Of a stretch of 64,000 bases of DNA, positions 53,447-61,960 are shown piece by piece (positions within the stretch are counted from its first letter, which is position 1; each line of letters opens with the position of its first letter). Made by a program: the position numbers and the translations under genes. The notes under the pieces are model-generated. The model saw nothing but the letters and a program-made list of their open reading frames with translations, made no database searches and was not told the DNA's origin. Origin of the DNA: JAEUTH01 sp039931675 (lineage in GTDB: Bacteria; Bacteroidota; Bacteroidia; AKYH767-A; OLB10); NCBI GenBank assembly GCA_039931675.1, contig JBDTRM010000285.1:1-64000 (forward strand), written 5' to 3'.

Positions 53447-53821
53447 ATGAAAAAATAAATAGCATCTACTGCACTTCAACAATTTTATTCGGTGGCTTTT
53501 TACTTTTTTACTGCCGTACCTGATGCGTTGAACAATAACGAAGCAGTTCAGTTTATGCATGGTAAATTAGGTTACCCGATATACATCATTCCGTTTATCG
53601 GCATTGTTAAAATACTTGGTGCAATTGCAATCCTGATTCCCGGCTTTGCACGAATAAAAGAATGGGCTTATGCAGGTTTGATGATTGATTTAATTGGCGC
53701 AACGTATTCTCTTTTGATGAATGACGGAGGCATGCAGGCATTTGGATTTATGTCTTTGATAATTATTGTTGGTGTGGTGTCATATATTTATCATCATAAA
53801 AAATTAGAAAGAATTGTATAA
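53447..53821 (+). pseudogene. DoxX-like membrane protein gene with two compensating homopolymer frameshifts
   Basis: The main frame from GTG 53492 encodes 109 aa (TAVPDALNNNEAVQFMHGKL, PGFARIKEWAYAGLMIDLIG), a DoxX-like four-helix protein lacking its proper first helix. The missing start is in the next frame: ATG 53447 followed, if the A6 run (53450-53455) had one more A, by MKKINSIYCTSTILFGGFLL, typical of this family. Removing one T from the T6 run (53504-53509) rejoins it to TAVPD. In the ATG's own frame a stop occurs at codon 4. Either two real indels or two sequencing errors; the intact protein would be about 124 aa. Confidence 0.7.
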
Positions 53822-53839
53822 ACCTTAAAAAATACTGTC

Positions 53840-54160
53840 ATGTCATTTCAAGCATACATTGATAACATCAAAACAAAAACAGGCAAGACACCGGAAGATT
53901 TTAAAAAACTTGCAGAGAAAAAAGGATTACTGCAAAAAGGTGAAATTAAACCGGGGGTGAAAGCAGGTGAAATTGTAGCATGGCTCAAAGAAGATTTTGA
54001 TTTAGGTCATGGACATGCAATGGCTATTTATGATTTATTTAAATCACCGGGATTTTCAGGTTCTGAAAAAAACCTAAATAGAAACAAATTACAAAATGCG
54101 ACTTACCATTTCAATCATACTTGGTTTATTAACCACCGTCATTCTGTCAATTGCTACTGA
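53840..54160 (+). CDS. DUF4287 domain protein
   Basis: A 106-aa protein whose first 70 residues (MSFQAYIDNIKTKTGKTPED, GEIVAWLKEDFDLGHGHAMA) are a complete DUF4287 domain; its function is unknown. The tail after FSGSEK is unlike the family and overlaps the next gene by 65 bp. One more A in the A7 run at 54066-54072 would end the protein a few residues later and remove the overlap, so the tail is probably an artefact or a recent frameshift. Confidence 0.78.
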   Translation: MSFQAYIDNIKTKTGKTPEDFKKLAEKKGLLQKGEIKPGVKAGEIVAWLKEDFDLGHGHAMAIYDLFKSPGFSGSEKNLNRNKLQNATYHFNHTWFINHRHSVNCY

Positions 54161-54482
54161 CGTTATTATGGAAAAGACAGGAGTGTTTCCTTCGATGGAA
54201 TCAGGAGAAATTAATTTCAATAATCGTTTACTTCTTATATCTTCCGCATATAGAGCGATTTATGGAATACTCGGAGGCTTTATTACTGCATTGACTGCGC
54301 AAGGAAAATTCATGAAAGCAGTTATTATTTTAGGATGTATTGGCACAGCAATAAGTTTAACAGGATTAATTGTGATGTGGGGTAAGTCAACTTTATGGTA
54401 TCCGCTTTCATTGGTGATACTATCTTTGCCTTACACAATAATTGGCGGAAAGATTTATGAAAAATATTTGCTGAAAAAATAA
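54096..54482 (+). CDS. Small integral membrane protein, 128 aa
   Basis: Four predicted helices: LTISIILGLLTTVILSIATD, RAIYGILGGFITALTA, AVIILGCIGTAISLTGLIVM and YPLSLVILSLPYTIIGG. The family is unknown to me; similar short proteins occur in Bacteroidota beside DoxX and DinB genes. The ATG at 54096 overlaps the preceding frame (see that entry), and the downstream DinB gene starts 14 bp after the stop, indicating one transcript. Confidence 0.8.
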   Translation: MRLTISIILGLLTTVILSIATDVIMEKTGVFPSMESGEINFNNRLLLISSAYRAIYGILGGFITALTAQGKFMKAVIILGCIGTAISLTGLIVMWGKSTLWYPLSLVILSLPYTIIGGKIYEKYLLKK

Positions 54483-54496
54483 AACCATTTAATAAA

Positions 54497-54955
54497 ATGA
54501 AAGAAACTGAACGCATCTCAAAATTAATGGGAGACAGTTACAATGGCAATCCATGGATTGAAGTAACGCTTCTCGGAACATTGAAAACTATCTCAGCCAA
54601 ACAAGCGGCAAAGAAAATTGCTCCGCATTGGAATTCTATTTGGGAAATTGTAAACCACATTATCAGTTGGCGATTGAATCTGTTGCAGCGGGTGCAGGGA
54701 AAAGTAATTAATACTCCTGCTGATAATTATTTTACTGCCATAACCGATACTTCTGAAATAGCTTGGCAAGATACTTTGAAACGATTGGAGGATTCGCAGC
54801 AGCAATGGATTTCATTCCTTGAAGAATTTAATGAAGAAGAATTTGAGAAAGTTTATCCTAAAAACAACCTCACTTATTACGAGCACATACATGCTATCAT
54901 TAGTCATGATGCCTATCATTTAGGTCAGATAGTTTTGCTCGCAAAAGGAATTTAA
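54497..54955 (+). CDS. DinB superfamily protein (first)
   Basis: A 152-aa four-helix-bundle protein of the DinB/YfiT superfamily, unrelated to DNA polymerase IV despite the name. The metal-binding His residues appear as IWEIVNHIISWR (about 50-61) and ISHDAYHLGQIV (about 134-145). These are thought to be thiol-dependent metalloenzymes acting on small electrophiles. A second DinB-like gene lies 695 bp downstream, with a methyltransferase between. Confidence 0.87.
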   Translation: MKETERISKLMGDSYNGNPWIEVTLLGTLKTISAKQAAKKIAPHWNSIWEIVNHIISWRLNLLQRVQGKVINTPADNYFTAITDTSEIAWQDTLKRLEDSQQQWISFLEEFNEEEFEKVYPKNNLTYYEHIHAIISHDAYHLGQIVLLAKGI

Positions 54956-55000
54956 TTGGTAACCAAACTTAATATATGAGTTTTCGCACATTTTAATATA

Positions 55001-55636
55001 ATGAATAATCAGCAAGCCTATAACAGTTGGGCAAATAATTACGATACGGTCATTAATAAAACAAGAGACCTTGAAGCAATTGCATTAAAAACTGCGTTAG
55101 CTGAAACTGATTTTAATAATGTTTTGGAAATTGGTTGCGGAACAGGAAAAAATACATCGTGGTTATTGACTAAAGCCAGGCACATTGTAGCTGTTGATTT
55201 TTCAGAAGAAATGCTTACGAAGGGTAAGGAAAAAATAAGAGATGACCATGTTGAATTCATGCAAGCCGACATCAGGGAAAAATGGAATTTCAGCGGACAA
55301 CAATTTGACCTCGTAACCTGTAGCTTAATACTTGAGCATATTGAAAATATTGATTTTGTATTTGAACAAGCTAATGGTGTATTAAATAACGGGGGAATTT
55401 TTTATATCGGTGAACTGCATCCGTTTAAACAATACGAAGGAAGCAAAGCAAGGTTTGACACAGGCAACGGAGTTTTTGAACTGGAATGTTTTGTTCATCA
55501 TCTTTCTGAGTTCTTCAACGCGGCAAAGAAGAATAACTTTTACTGTATAGCCGCTGATGAATGGTTTGATGATAATGACAGAACAATTCCGAGATTATTA
55601 ACAATGGTTTTTGAAAAGAAAAAACAAATTTTATAA
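55001..55636 (+). CDS. Class I SAM-dependent methyltransferase
   Basis: A 211-aa methyltransferase. Motif I is NVLEIGCGTGKNTSWL (residues about 39-54), the acidic end of strand 2 is IVAVDFSEEML, and motif post-I/II reads FMQADIREKW, then FDLVTCSLILEHIEN. The substrate is unknown; the sequence is of the generic type that methylates small molecules. It begins AYNSWANNYDTVINKTRDLE, as in many Bacteroidota members, and lies between two DinB-like genes. Confidence 0.9.
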   Translation: MNNQQAYNSWANNYDTVINKTRDLEAIALKTALAETDFNNVLEIGCGTGKNTSWLLTKARHIVAVDFSEEMLTKGKEKIRDDHVEFMQADIREKWNFSGQQFDLVTCSLILEHIENIDFVFEQANGVLNNGGIFYIGELHPFKQYEGSKARFDTGNGVFELECFVHHLSEFFNAAKKNNFYCIAADEWFDDNDRTIPRLLTMVFEKKKQIL

Positions 55637-55649
55637 AATCATTAAAACA

Positions 55650-56162
55650 ATGGATCGAACAAAATGGACTGAAAGAAAATTCAATTTTGATTTTCCTGAA
55701 GGATGGATTTATAATATTCTCGAACGGTTAAGAGGAACACCCGCAAGAATAAATGATATGACACATTCACTTGTGGATGCACAGACTACATTCAAACCGG
55801 AAGGGAAATGGAGCATTAAAGAACACATAGGGCATCTTGCTGACCTTGAAGAATTACACGAAGGAAGAATTGCAGATTTTTTATTGCGAAAGGAAATACT
55901 GCGGGCTGCTGATATGAGCAATGCTAAAACAAATCAAGCCAATCATAATTCAAAAAGCATACAACAGTTATTGAACAATTTTTCTGCTAAAAGAAAACAG
56001 TTTGTTACACATCTTGAAAAATTGGATAACGAAACGCAGTATTTTAAATCAATGCATCCGCGATTGAAGGTAATGATGCGACCTGTTGATATGGCCTATT
56101 TCACTGCAGAGCATGATGACCACCATCTTGCAACCATGCGCGAAATAGCGATTTCGTTTTAA
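55650..56162 (+). CDS. DinB superfamily protein (second)
   Basis: A 170-aa four-helix-bundle protein from ATG 55650; a longer start at 55611 would overlap the methyltransferase gene. Metal-ligand motifs are IKEHIGHLADLEELHEGRI (about 54-72) and AEHDDHHLATMREI near the C-terminus. It is distant from the protein at 54497, so not a recent copy. The pair probably handles similar small electrophilic or oxidised compounds. Confidence 0.87.
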   Translation: MDRTKWTERKFNFDFPEGWIYNILERLRGTPARINDMTHSLVDAQTTFKPEGKWSIKEHIGHLADLEELHEGRIADFLLRKEILRAADMSNAKTNQANHNSKSIQQLLNNFSAKRKQFVTHLEKLDNETQYFKSMHPRLKVMMRPVDMAYFTAEHDDHHLATMREIAISF

Positions 56163-56228
56163 ACATTAAAAAGCAGTTTTGATTTTATTGATTTCAGGGA
56201 TATAATCATTTTATTACTTTGGCCTCCG

Positions 56229-57059
56229 ATGAACCATCTTTTCCAGGTATTTAAAGTAACAGCAGATGATGTAAAAAAAATTACAACATCGCCTAATGAA
56301 CCACATCATCATGATTATGAAGAGTTGCTGGTTGGTATAGCAGGCGAGTTAGAACATTTTATTGACTTCAAATCAAACACTTTCACTGCCCCGTTTGTAA
56401 GCTTTGTAACCAAAGGTAAGGTGCATCGGGTTAAGCCGGGAATTAAAGATGGCCAATGTGAAATTTGGGTAATGCGTTTTAAAAGCGAGTTCATTCCCGA
56501 AACTACTTTTCAGTTGTATTGTTATTACCACGATCATGCGAATATCGAAATGCAAAAAGGTGATTGCTTTAATCGCTTGGTGACATTATGTGAAATGATG
56601 TTTACTGAAATGCAGCAAATCACTCCTGATTATGCTGTGATAAGGCATTTGCTCAGTGCATTATTCACTATGATTGAATCGGAAAGGAAAAAAATTAATC
56701 CCGATGAAATCATTTTTCAGAAAACACAAAACATCACCTTCAAAAATTTTTTAAGAATATTGGAAGAAAACTTTCGCAGGTCTGAAGGCGTAGAATTTTA
56801 TGCTGAGAAATTATTCATGACAGCACGTAACCTGAATTTAATCTGTCAGCATATTTTACAAAAAAGCGTTTCTGAAATTATCGAAACACGTAAACTTATT
56901 GAAGCAAAAAACCTTTTGATGAATACTGATAAATCTATTTCTGAAATCGGCTTTGAACTTGGCTACAATGAGAAAGCATATTTCACAAGCGTATTCAAAA
57001 AGAAATCATGCCAAACACCAACTGAATTTCGCGAAGAGATGAGCAAGCTCATTTCTTAA
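56229..57059 (+). CDS. AraC family transcriptional regulator
   Basis: A 276-aa regulator with an N-terminal cupin-like sensing domain (EPHHHDYEELLVGIAGELEH, with several His that could bind a metal) and a C-terminal AraC domain (about 180-274): VEFYAEKLFMTARNLNLICQ and ISEIGFELGYNEKAYFTSVF. It lies directly before the LLM oxidoreductase gene and is the likely local controller of the block 57175-61805. Confidence 0.92.
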   Translation: MNHLFQVFKVTADDVKKITTSPNEPHHHDYEELLVGIAGELEHFIDFKSNTFTAPFVSFVTKGKVHRVKPGIKDGQCEIWVMRFKSEFIPETTFQLYCYYHDHANIEMQKGDCFNRLVTLCEMMFTEMQQITPDYAVIRHLLSALFTMIESERKKINPDEIIFQKTQNITFKNFLRILEENFRRSEGVEFYAEKLFMTARNLNLICQHILQKSVSEIIETRKLIEAKNLLMNTDKSISEIGFELGYNEKAYFTSVFKKKSCQTPTEFREEMSKLIS

Positions 57060-57110
57060 TATCACAACACTTTTACCGAAAATTGTTACCGCTTGTCTTA
57101 TTGATGAGTG

Positions 57111-57118
57111 CATCTTTG
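57111..57118 (+). promoter_or_regulatory. Candidate -7 box for the LLM oxidoreductase block
   Basis: CATCTTTG followed by TGCC, a one-mismatch TAnnTTTG box, ends 56 bp before the ATG at 57175. It overlaps the alternative GTG start at 57118, which favours the ATG. Confidence 0.4.
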
Positions 57119-57174
57119 TGCCGTTCAAGGTAAATAATAAAAGAAAATCATTTCATAATCGTTTTAGGAAATAT

Positions 57175-58218
57175 ATGGAAATAGGAGTTGATAGTTTTGC
57201 TGCAGCAATGTATCGTAATGAGAACGGTACAATAATTAATAGTACAGATGCAATTGCAGAGTTGTTAGAAAGAATAGAACATGCTGATGAGGTTGGATTA
57301 GATGTTTTTGGAATAGGCGAGCATCATCGCAAAGAGTTTCTCGACTCTGCACCTGTCATCATTCTCGCTGCGGCTGCTGCGCGTACCAAACGAATTTGTC
57401 TTACAAGTGCCGTCACAGTGCTAAGTGCAGCCGATCCGGTTAGGGTATTTCAAAATTTCGCAACACTTGATTTAATTTCTAAAGGCAGGGCTGAAATGGT
57501 TGTGGGGCGTGGCTCTTTCATAGAAGCCTTTCCTTTGTTTGGATTTAATCTACAGGATTATGATGAACTTTTTTCTGAGAAGTTAGATCTGTTACTCAAC
57601 ATTCGGAAGAACGAAGTTGTTACATGGTCAGGTAAATTTCGACCGGCACTTAAGAACCAGGCTATTTATCCGCGACCTATTCAAAATCCGTTGCCCGTTT
57701 GGTTAGGTGTTGGTGGCACACCTGAATCATTTATTCGTGCAGGCACGCTCGGACTTCCACTTATGGTTGCAATCATTGGCGGAGAAACACATCGTTTTCG
57801 CCCGCTGATTGATCTTTATAAAGAAGCAGGTAAGAGAGCCGGTCATTCGACTGACCAATTAAAAGTAGGATTACACTCGCTTGGTTATGTTGCAAGCACA
57901 ACACAAGAAGCAATTGATGATTATTATCCCGGCTATGCCGAAACATTTACACGAATAGGAAAAGAACGTGGATGGCCTCCGGTTACGCGCGCTCACTTCG
58001 ATTCACAGATTGGACCAAAGGGTGCATTGCTTGTAGGTGGCCCTGATGAGATAGCTGAAAAAATTATTCGCCATAGCGATGCGCTTGGTGGCATTTCACG
58101 AATTACTTTTCAGATGGATAATGCAGGATTACCTCATGCAAAACTTTTGCAATCCATTAAACTAATCGGTACACAAGTTGCGCCATTGGTCAGGTTAGAG
58201 AAAGAAGTATTGGTATAA
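57175..58218 (+). CDS. LLM class flavin-dependent oxidoreductase
   Basis: A 347-aa luciferase-like monooxygenase from ATG 57175. The TIM-barrel shows MEIGVDSFAAAMYRN, DVFGIGEHHRKEFLDSAPVI with the conserved His pair, CLTSAVTVLSAADPVRVFQN and RAEMVVGRGSFIEAFPLF, all typical for FMN- or F420-using members of this class. An FMN reductase in the same block (60205) could supply reduced flavin. The substrate is unknown. It is the first gene after the AraC regulator. Confidence 0.92.
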   Translation: MEIGVDSFAAAMYRNENGTIINSTDAIAELLERIEHADEVGLDVFGIGEHHRKEFLDSAPVIILAAAAARTKRICLTSAVTVLSAADPVRVFQNFATLDLISKGRAEMVVGRGSFIEAFPLFGFNLQDYDELFSEKLDLLLNIRKNEVVTWSGKFRPALKNQAIYPRPIQNPLPVWLGVGGTPESFIRAGTLGLPLMVAIIGGETHRFRPLIDLYKEAGKRAGHSTDQLKVGLHSLGYVASTTQEAIDDYYPGYAETFTRIGKERGWPPVTRAHFDSQIGPKGALLVGGPDEIAEKIIRHSDALGGISRITFQMDNAGLPHAKLLQSIKLIGTQVAPLVRLEKEVLV

Positions 58219-58261
58219 AATAAGGTTAGAAAAATAATTAAATCATTAAAAATTAAAAAAA

Positions 58262-58810
58262 ATGGAAATTACAGAATTAACAAAAACAAAATGGGGCATT
58301 GACCCTGCGCACTCTGAGGTTGCTTTCAAGGTAAAGCACCTTATGATTACAAATGTAAAAGGCGTGTTCAAAGAATTTGATGCAAGCATTTACACCACAA
58401 GCGAAGATTTTATGACTTCAGAAATTGATTTCTGGCTGAACCCGGCATCGGTAGATACGGGTGATGCAAAGCGTGATGAACATTTAAAAAGTGCGGATTT
58501 TTTTGATGTAGAAAATCACAAGCAAATTACATTCACCGGTAATACTTATGAGAAGGTGGACGATACTAATTACGAACTTTATGGTGAACTGACTATCAAA
58601 GGTATCACCAAACAAATAAAATTAGATGTAGAATTTGGAGGCGTGATGAAAGATCCGTGGGGCAATCACAAAGCAGGTTTTACGATAGAAGGAAAAATAA
58701 ATCGCAAAGATTGGGGATTAAACTGGAATGCGGCATTGGAAGCAGGCGGAATGTTGGTTAGTGAAGATGTGAGAATAAACTGCGAAATACAATTGGTAAA
58801 ACAGTCGTAA
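58262..58810 (+). CDS. YceI family protein
   Basis: A 182-aa lipocalin-like beta-barrel protein: KWGIDPAHSEVAFKVKHLMI, HLKSADFFDVENHKQITF and GELTIKGITKQIKLDVEFGG are signature segments. YceI proteins bind isoprenoid or amide lipids. There is no signal peptide, so this one is probably cytoplasmic, unlike Escherichia coli YceI. It is in line with the LLM oxidoreductase and the OsmC fusion (gaps of 43 and 21 bp). Confidence 0.93.
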   Translation: MEITELTKTKWGIDPAHSEVAFKVKHLMITNVKGVFKEFDASIYTTSEDFMTSEIDFWLNPASVDTGDAKRDEHLKSADFFDVENHKQITFTGNTYEKVDDTNYELYGELTIKGITKQIKLDVEFGGVMKDPWGNHKAGFTIEGKINRKDWGLNWNAALEAGGMLVSEDVRINCEIQLVKQS

Positions 58811-58831
58811 TTCAAAAAAAGAGTTCACACT

Positions 58832-59512
58832 ATGGACTACAAATTTGAAAAACCGGTTCATGGAATCATCGGCAATGAAAAATACCAATGCACTATTGAA
58901 TGGCGCAACGGGAAATTTATTGCCGATGAGCCAGCAACATCAGGAGGAAAAGATTCCGGTCCTGATCCATATACGCTATTGCTTTCATCACTGGCATCGT
59001 GCACATTGATCACGATGCGAATGTATATTGACCGCAAAGGTTGGGACATTCCTGGGTTAGCTGTGGATGCAAATATGTACCATGAAACAAAAGATGAAAA
59101 AACCAAAACTATTATTGACTGTGATATTTTATTTCTCAGCCCTGTTAGTGATGAACAAAAATTGCGCTTGCAGGAAATTGCAAAACGCTGTCCTATTTCA
59201 AAAATATTAGAAGGCGAAATTAAGGTACGAACATTTTTGTTTCGTGATGTGGAAACAGCAAAAAAAATCAATTATGCCAATGATGAAATTACCGTAGTAT
59301 GGAAACCAGAATTATGTCAGCACTCCACAAGATGCTTTGCGCAACTTCCTGAAGTCTTTAATCCGCGAATAAAAAAATGGATTGATTCTAACGGAGCAAC
59401 ATCAGAGCGGATAATTGACCAGGTAAGAAAATGTCCATCGGGTGCTTTGACTTTTTATAACAACGATAAAATGAAAAATAATGACACTGTTACTAACGCT
59501 ATTGAAAATTAA
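58832..59512 (+). CDS. OsmC-like peroxidase fused to a divergent 4Fe-4S (Fer4_19) domain
   Basis: A 226-aa fusion. Residues 1-135 are OsmC-like (DPYTLLLSSLASCTLITMRM with one redox Cys, and RCPISKILEGEI with the second), the type that reduces organic hydroperoxides. Residues about 150-215 are a divergent mono-cluster ferredoxin domain: VVWKPELCQHSTRCFAQLPE and VRKCPSGALTFYN. In many bacteria these are separate genes. The joining suggests that electrons or sulfur chemistry from the Fe-S domain serve the OsmC site; this is inference. Confidence 0.88.
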   Translation: MDYKFEKPVHGIIGNEKYQCTIEWRNGKFIADEPATSGGKDSGPDPYTLLLSSLASCTLITMRMYIDRKGWDIPGLAVDANMYHETKDEKTKTIIDCDILFLSPVSDEQKLRLQEIAKRCPISKILEGEIKVRTFLFRDVETAKKINYANDEITVVWKPELCQHSTRCFAQLPEVFNPRIKKWIDSNGATSERIIDQVRKCPSGALTFYNNDKMKNNDTVTNAIEN

Positions 59513-59583
59513 AAATTAAGTCTAAAGACGGGCAAGCTGAAAACCGTTAACAGAGTAGGCATAAAATTTAAAATCAAAATAAA

Positions 59584-59817
59584 ATGGAAGACGTAAGAGT
59601 AATGAAACACATTGAAGATTTGGTAGCTGAAGAAGATAAGCTATACGCAACTGAAAGATTAAGCGATGAAGAAGTAAAACGACTTCATGAAATAAAAATT
59701 GAGTTAGACCGGTATTGGGATTTTTTGAGACAAAGGCGTGCATTGCGTGATGCCGGGCAAAATCCAGCCGCTGCACATATTCGGGATGCCAAAACTGTTG
59801 AGAATTATAAAGAGTAA
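59584..59817 (+). CDS. DUF2630 family protein
   Basis: A 77-aa helical protein matching DUF2630: HIEDLVAEEDKLYATERLSD, EIKIELDRYWDFLRQRRALR and a closing AKTVENYKE. Function is unknown. It is often near redox and GNAT genes, as here (10 bp before the next gene). Confidence 0.88.
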   Translation: MEDVRVMKHIEDLVAEEDKLYATERLSDEEVKRLHEIKIELDRYWDFLRQRRALRDAGQNPAAAHIRDAKTVENYKE

Positions 59818-59827
59818 ATAATTTATC

Positions 59828-60163
59828 ATGGCGCAAAAAACTGAAGAACGAAATATAGATTTATCGAAGGCTGAAGTGGTGAACAACAAAAATAACCGCC
59901 AGTTTGAAATTCGTGTGGGTGATCTTGTTGCAAAAATTCCATACAACTTTAAGGATGATATGATTGCATTGTTTCATACTGAAGTGCCTGATGAGTGGAG
60001 AAGAAAAGGCATTGCAACAAGGCTAACGGGGTATGCACTCAACTATGCCAAAGACAATGATTTAAAAATATTGCCTTACTGTCCTTTCATCGCTAAATAT
60101 ATTAAAGAGCATCCTGAATGGAAGCCACACGTAAAACGTTTTGTTTCCGGTACTGATTATTAA
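59828..60163 (+). CDS. GNAT family N-acetyltransferase (YjdJ-like, short form)
   Basis: A 111-aa short GNAT of the type annotated Acetyltransf_CG. The acetyl-CoA loop is EVPDEWRRKGIATRLTGYAL (R..G.A pattern) and the end reads KILPYCPFIAKYIKEHPEWK. The acceptor is unknown. It is in line with the DUF2630 and FMN-reductase genes. Confidence 0.9.
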   Translation: MAQKTEERNIDLSKAEVVNNKNNRQFEIRVGDLVAKIPYNFKDDMIALFHTEVPDEWRRKGIATRLTGYALNYAKDNDLKILPYCPFIAKYIKEHPEWKPHVKRFVSGTDY

Positions 60164-60204
60164 TTATAAAATAAATACCGTCTTCAAATACGAAATAAAT
60201 TAAA

Positions 60205-60885
60205 ATGAAAATAACCGATACAGTAAACGACCATCAAAAAAACGGAGTGCAGGAACCTTTAAAATTTCTTGTTTTCTCTGCTTCGCTCAGAAAAGATTCA
60301 CTGAATACACGCCTTGCAAAACTTGCTGCGGCAATCATTAAAAAAAATGGTGCTATAGTTGACTTTGCCGATATGAAAGAATTTGATTGTCCTTCATTCA
60401 ATGGCGACCTGGAGCAATCAACAGGCATTGCTTCAGGTGCAGAAGAATTTCGTAAACGGCTTTTACAAAATGATGCGTTTATAATTTCATCTCCTGAATA
60501 TAACGGCTCGATGCCGGGACTTATAAAAAACGCAATTGACTGGGTTTCACGCTTTCGGCCACAGCCGTTTAATGAAAGGCAGGCATTATTGATGTCGGCC
60601 TCTCCGTCAATGGCTGGCGGTAATCGGGCGCTCTGGTCGCTTCGTACTCCACTCGAACATCTTGGTGCAAGAGTTTTTCCTGATATGTTTTCATTAGCAA
60701 TGGCACATCAGGCTTTCAATGAAGAAGGTAACTTAATCAATCCGGTTTTGGCAACACGATTTGAAGAAAATCTTGTCGCCTTCATGAATCTTGCAGAAGC
60801 TCAAAAACATTATCCATGTATTAAAAAAGCATGGGTTGAATTTCTCGGTGAGCAGCCTGACCCTGTTACAGAAAGGGTAGAGTAA
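60205..60885 (+). CDS. NADPH-dependent FMN reductase
   Basis: A 226-aa flavodoxin-fold reductase. The FMN phosphate site is FSASLRKDSLNTRLAKLAA (about 25-43) and the second flavin loop is SPEYNGSMPGLIKNAIDWVS. It reduces flavin or quinones with NADPH. It could feed reduced flavin to the LLM oxidoreductase four genes upstream or act directly on quinones. Cytoplasmic, with no signal. Confidence 0.9.
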   Translation: MKITDTVNDHQKNGVQEPLKFLVFSASLRKDSLNTRLAKLAAAIIKKNGAIVDFADMKEFDCPSFNGDLEQSTGIASGAEEFRKRLLQNDAFIISSPEYNGSMPGLIKNAIDWVSRFRPQPFNERQALLMSASPSMAGGNRALWSLRTPLEHLGARVFPDMFSLAMAHQAFNEEGNLINPVLATRFEENLVAFMNLAEAQKHYPCIKKAWVEFLGEQPDPVTERVE

Positions 60886-60914
60886 AATGAAAGTAACCTT
60901 TACTATTACGAAAC

Positions 60915-61805
60915 ATGAACAGGCAACAATTTTTAAAAGCGCTGGCAGTAATTCCATTAACAGCATCAGCAATGAAATTAAATGATTTAAATAAAATAAC
61001 TGAACTATTCGGCAGCACAGAAAAGATGCCTGTGTTGTTTTTTGGTCATGGCAGCCCGATGAATGCCATCGAAGAAAATGAATTTGTAACAGGATGGCGC
61101 AACATAGGTAAAACGTTACCAAAGCCCAATGCAATTTTATGTGTGTCGGCCCATTGGGAAACGAGAGGAACTTTTGTTACAGCAATGCAAAAGCCACCGA
61201 CAATACATGACTTTGGCGGCTTTCCGCAGGCATTGTTTGATGTTCAGTATCCGGCACCCGGTAGTCCTGATCTTGCTAAGGAAACAAAAAGTATAATAAA
61301 AAAAACTGAAGTTGGTTTGGATGATAAATGGGGACTTGACCACGGTGCATGGAGCGTAGTAAGAAGATTATATCCCAATGCTGATGTACCGGTTATTCAA
61401 ATGAGTTTGGATTATTATCAAACTCCTCAATATCATTATGAGCTGGCAAAAGAGCTTTCATCGCTTCGCAAAAAAGGTGTCTTGATTATAGGAAGTGGAA
61501 ACATGGTGCACAATCTCGGCATGGTTGCATGGGACAAATTAAACACCAGCGATTATGCTTATGATTGGGCGTTGGAAGCAAGTTCTAAAATGAAAAAATA
61601 TATTTTGGATGGCGACTTTCAACAGTTGATCAATTACAAATCGCAAGGCAAAGCATTTGATCTCGCCATTCCAACTCCCGAACACTATCTTCCTCTTCTC
61701 TATGCATTAGCATTAAAAGAAGAAAGGGAAAAGGTGAGTTTATTTAATGACAAAGCAGTTGGAGGTTCACTTACTATGACTTCATTAAAAATTGACAAAG
61801 CATGA
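60915..61805 (+). CDS. DODA-type extradiol aromatic ring-opening dioxygenase
   Basis: A 296-aa LigB/DODA-family enzyme related to 4,5-DOPA dioxygenase (YgiD). Metal-site motifs are PVLFFGHGSPMNAI (first His), CVSAHWETRG (second His) and LDHGAWSVVRRLYPNADVPV. The N-terminus MNRQQFLKALAVIPLTASAM resembles a Tat-type or signal sequence in which RR has become RQ, so export is doubtful. The substrate is probably a catechol. It is the last gene of the collinear run. Confidence 0.9.
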   Translation: MNRQQFLKALAVIPLTASAMKLNDLNKITELFGSTEKMPVLFFGHGSPMNAIEENEFVTGWRNIGKTLPKPNAILCVSAHWETRGTFVTAMQKPPTIHDFGGFPQALFDVQYPAPGSPDLAKETKSIIKKTEVGLDDKWGLDHGAWSVVRRLYPNADVPVIQMSLDYYQTPQYHYELAKELSSLRKKGVLIIGSGNMVHNLGMVAWDKLNTSDYAYDWALEASSKMKKYILDGDFQQLINYKSQGKAFDLAIPTPEHYLPLLYALALKEEREKVSLFNDKAVGGSLTMTSLKIDKA

Positions 61806-61960
61806 ATCACGGATAAATGGTTTATTGTTTAATAAAGTGTTTAAGAGTGCCTTAATGCCCGAAGTAATAATTGCCAAACAAGGCCAGCAACAATATAAAT
61901 TCAAATTCAGTGAGCTAAGCAAAGGTCAATGATGGATTAGTAAATATTGAAGTGATAAAA

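Noticed and set aside
54497..54955. Naming the DinB-like proteins as DNA polymerase IV
   Set aside because: They are DinB/YfiT four-helix metalloproteins; the true polymerase IV gene is at 45482.
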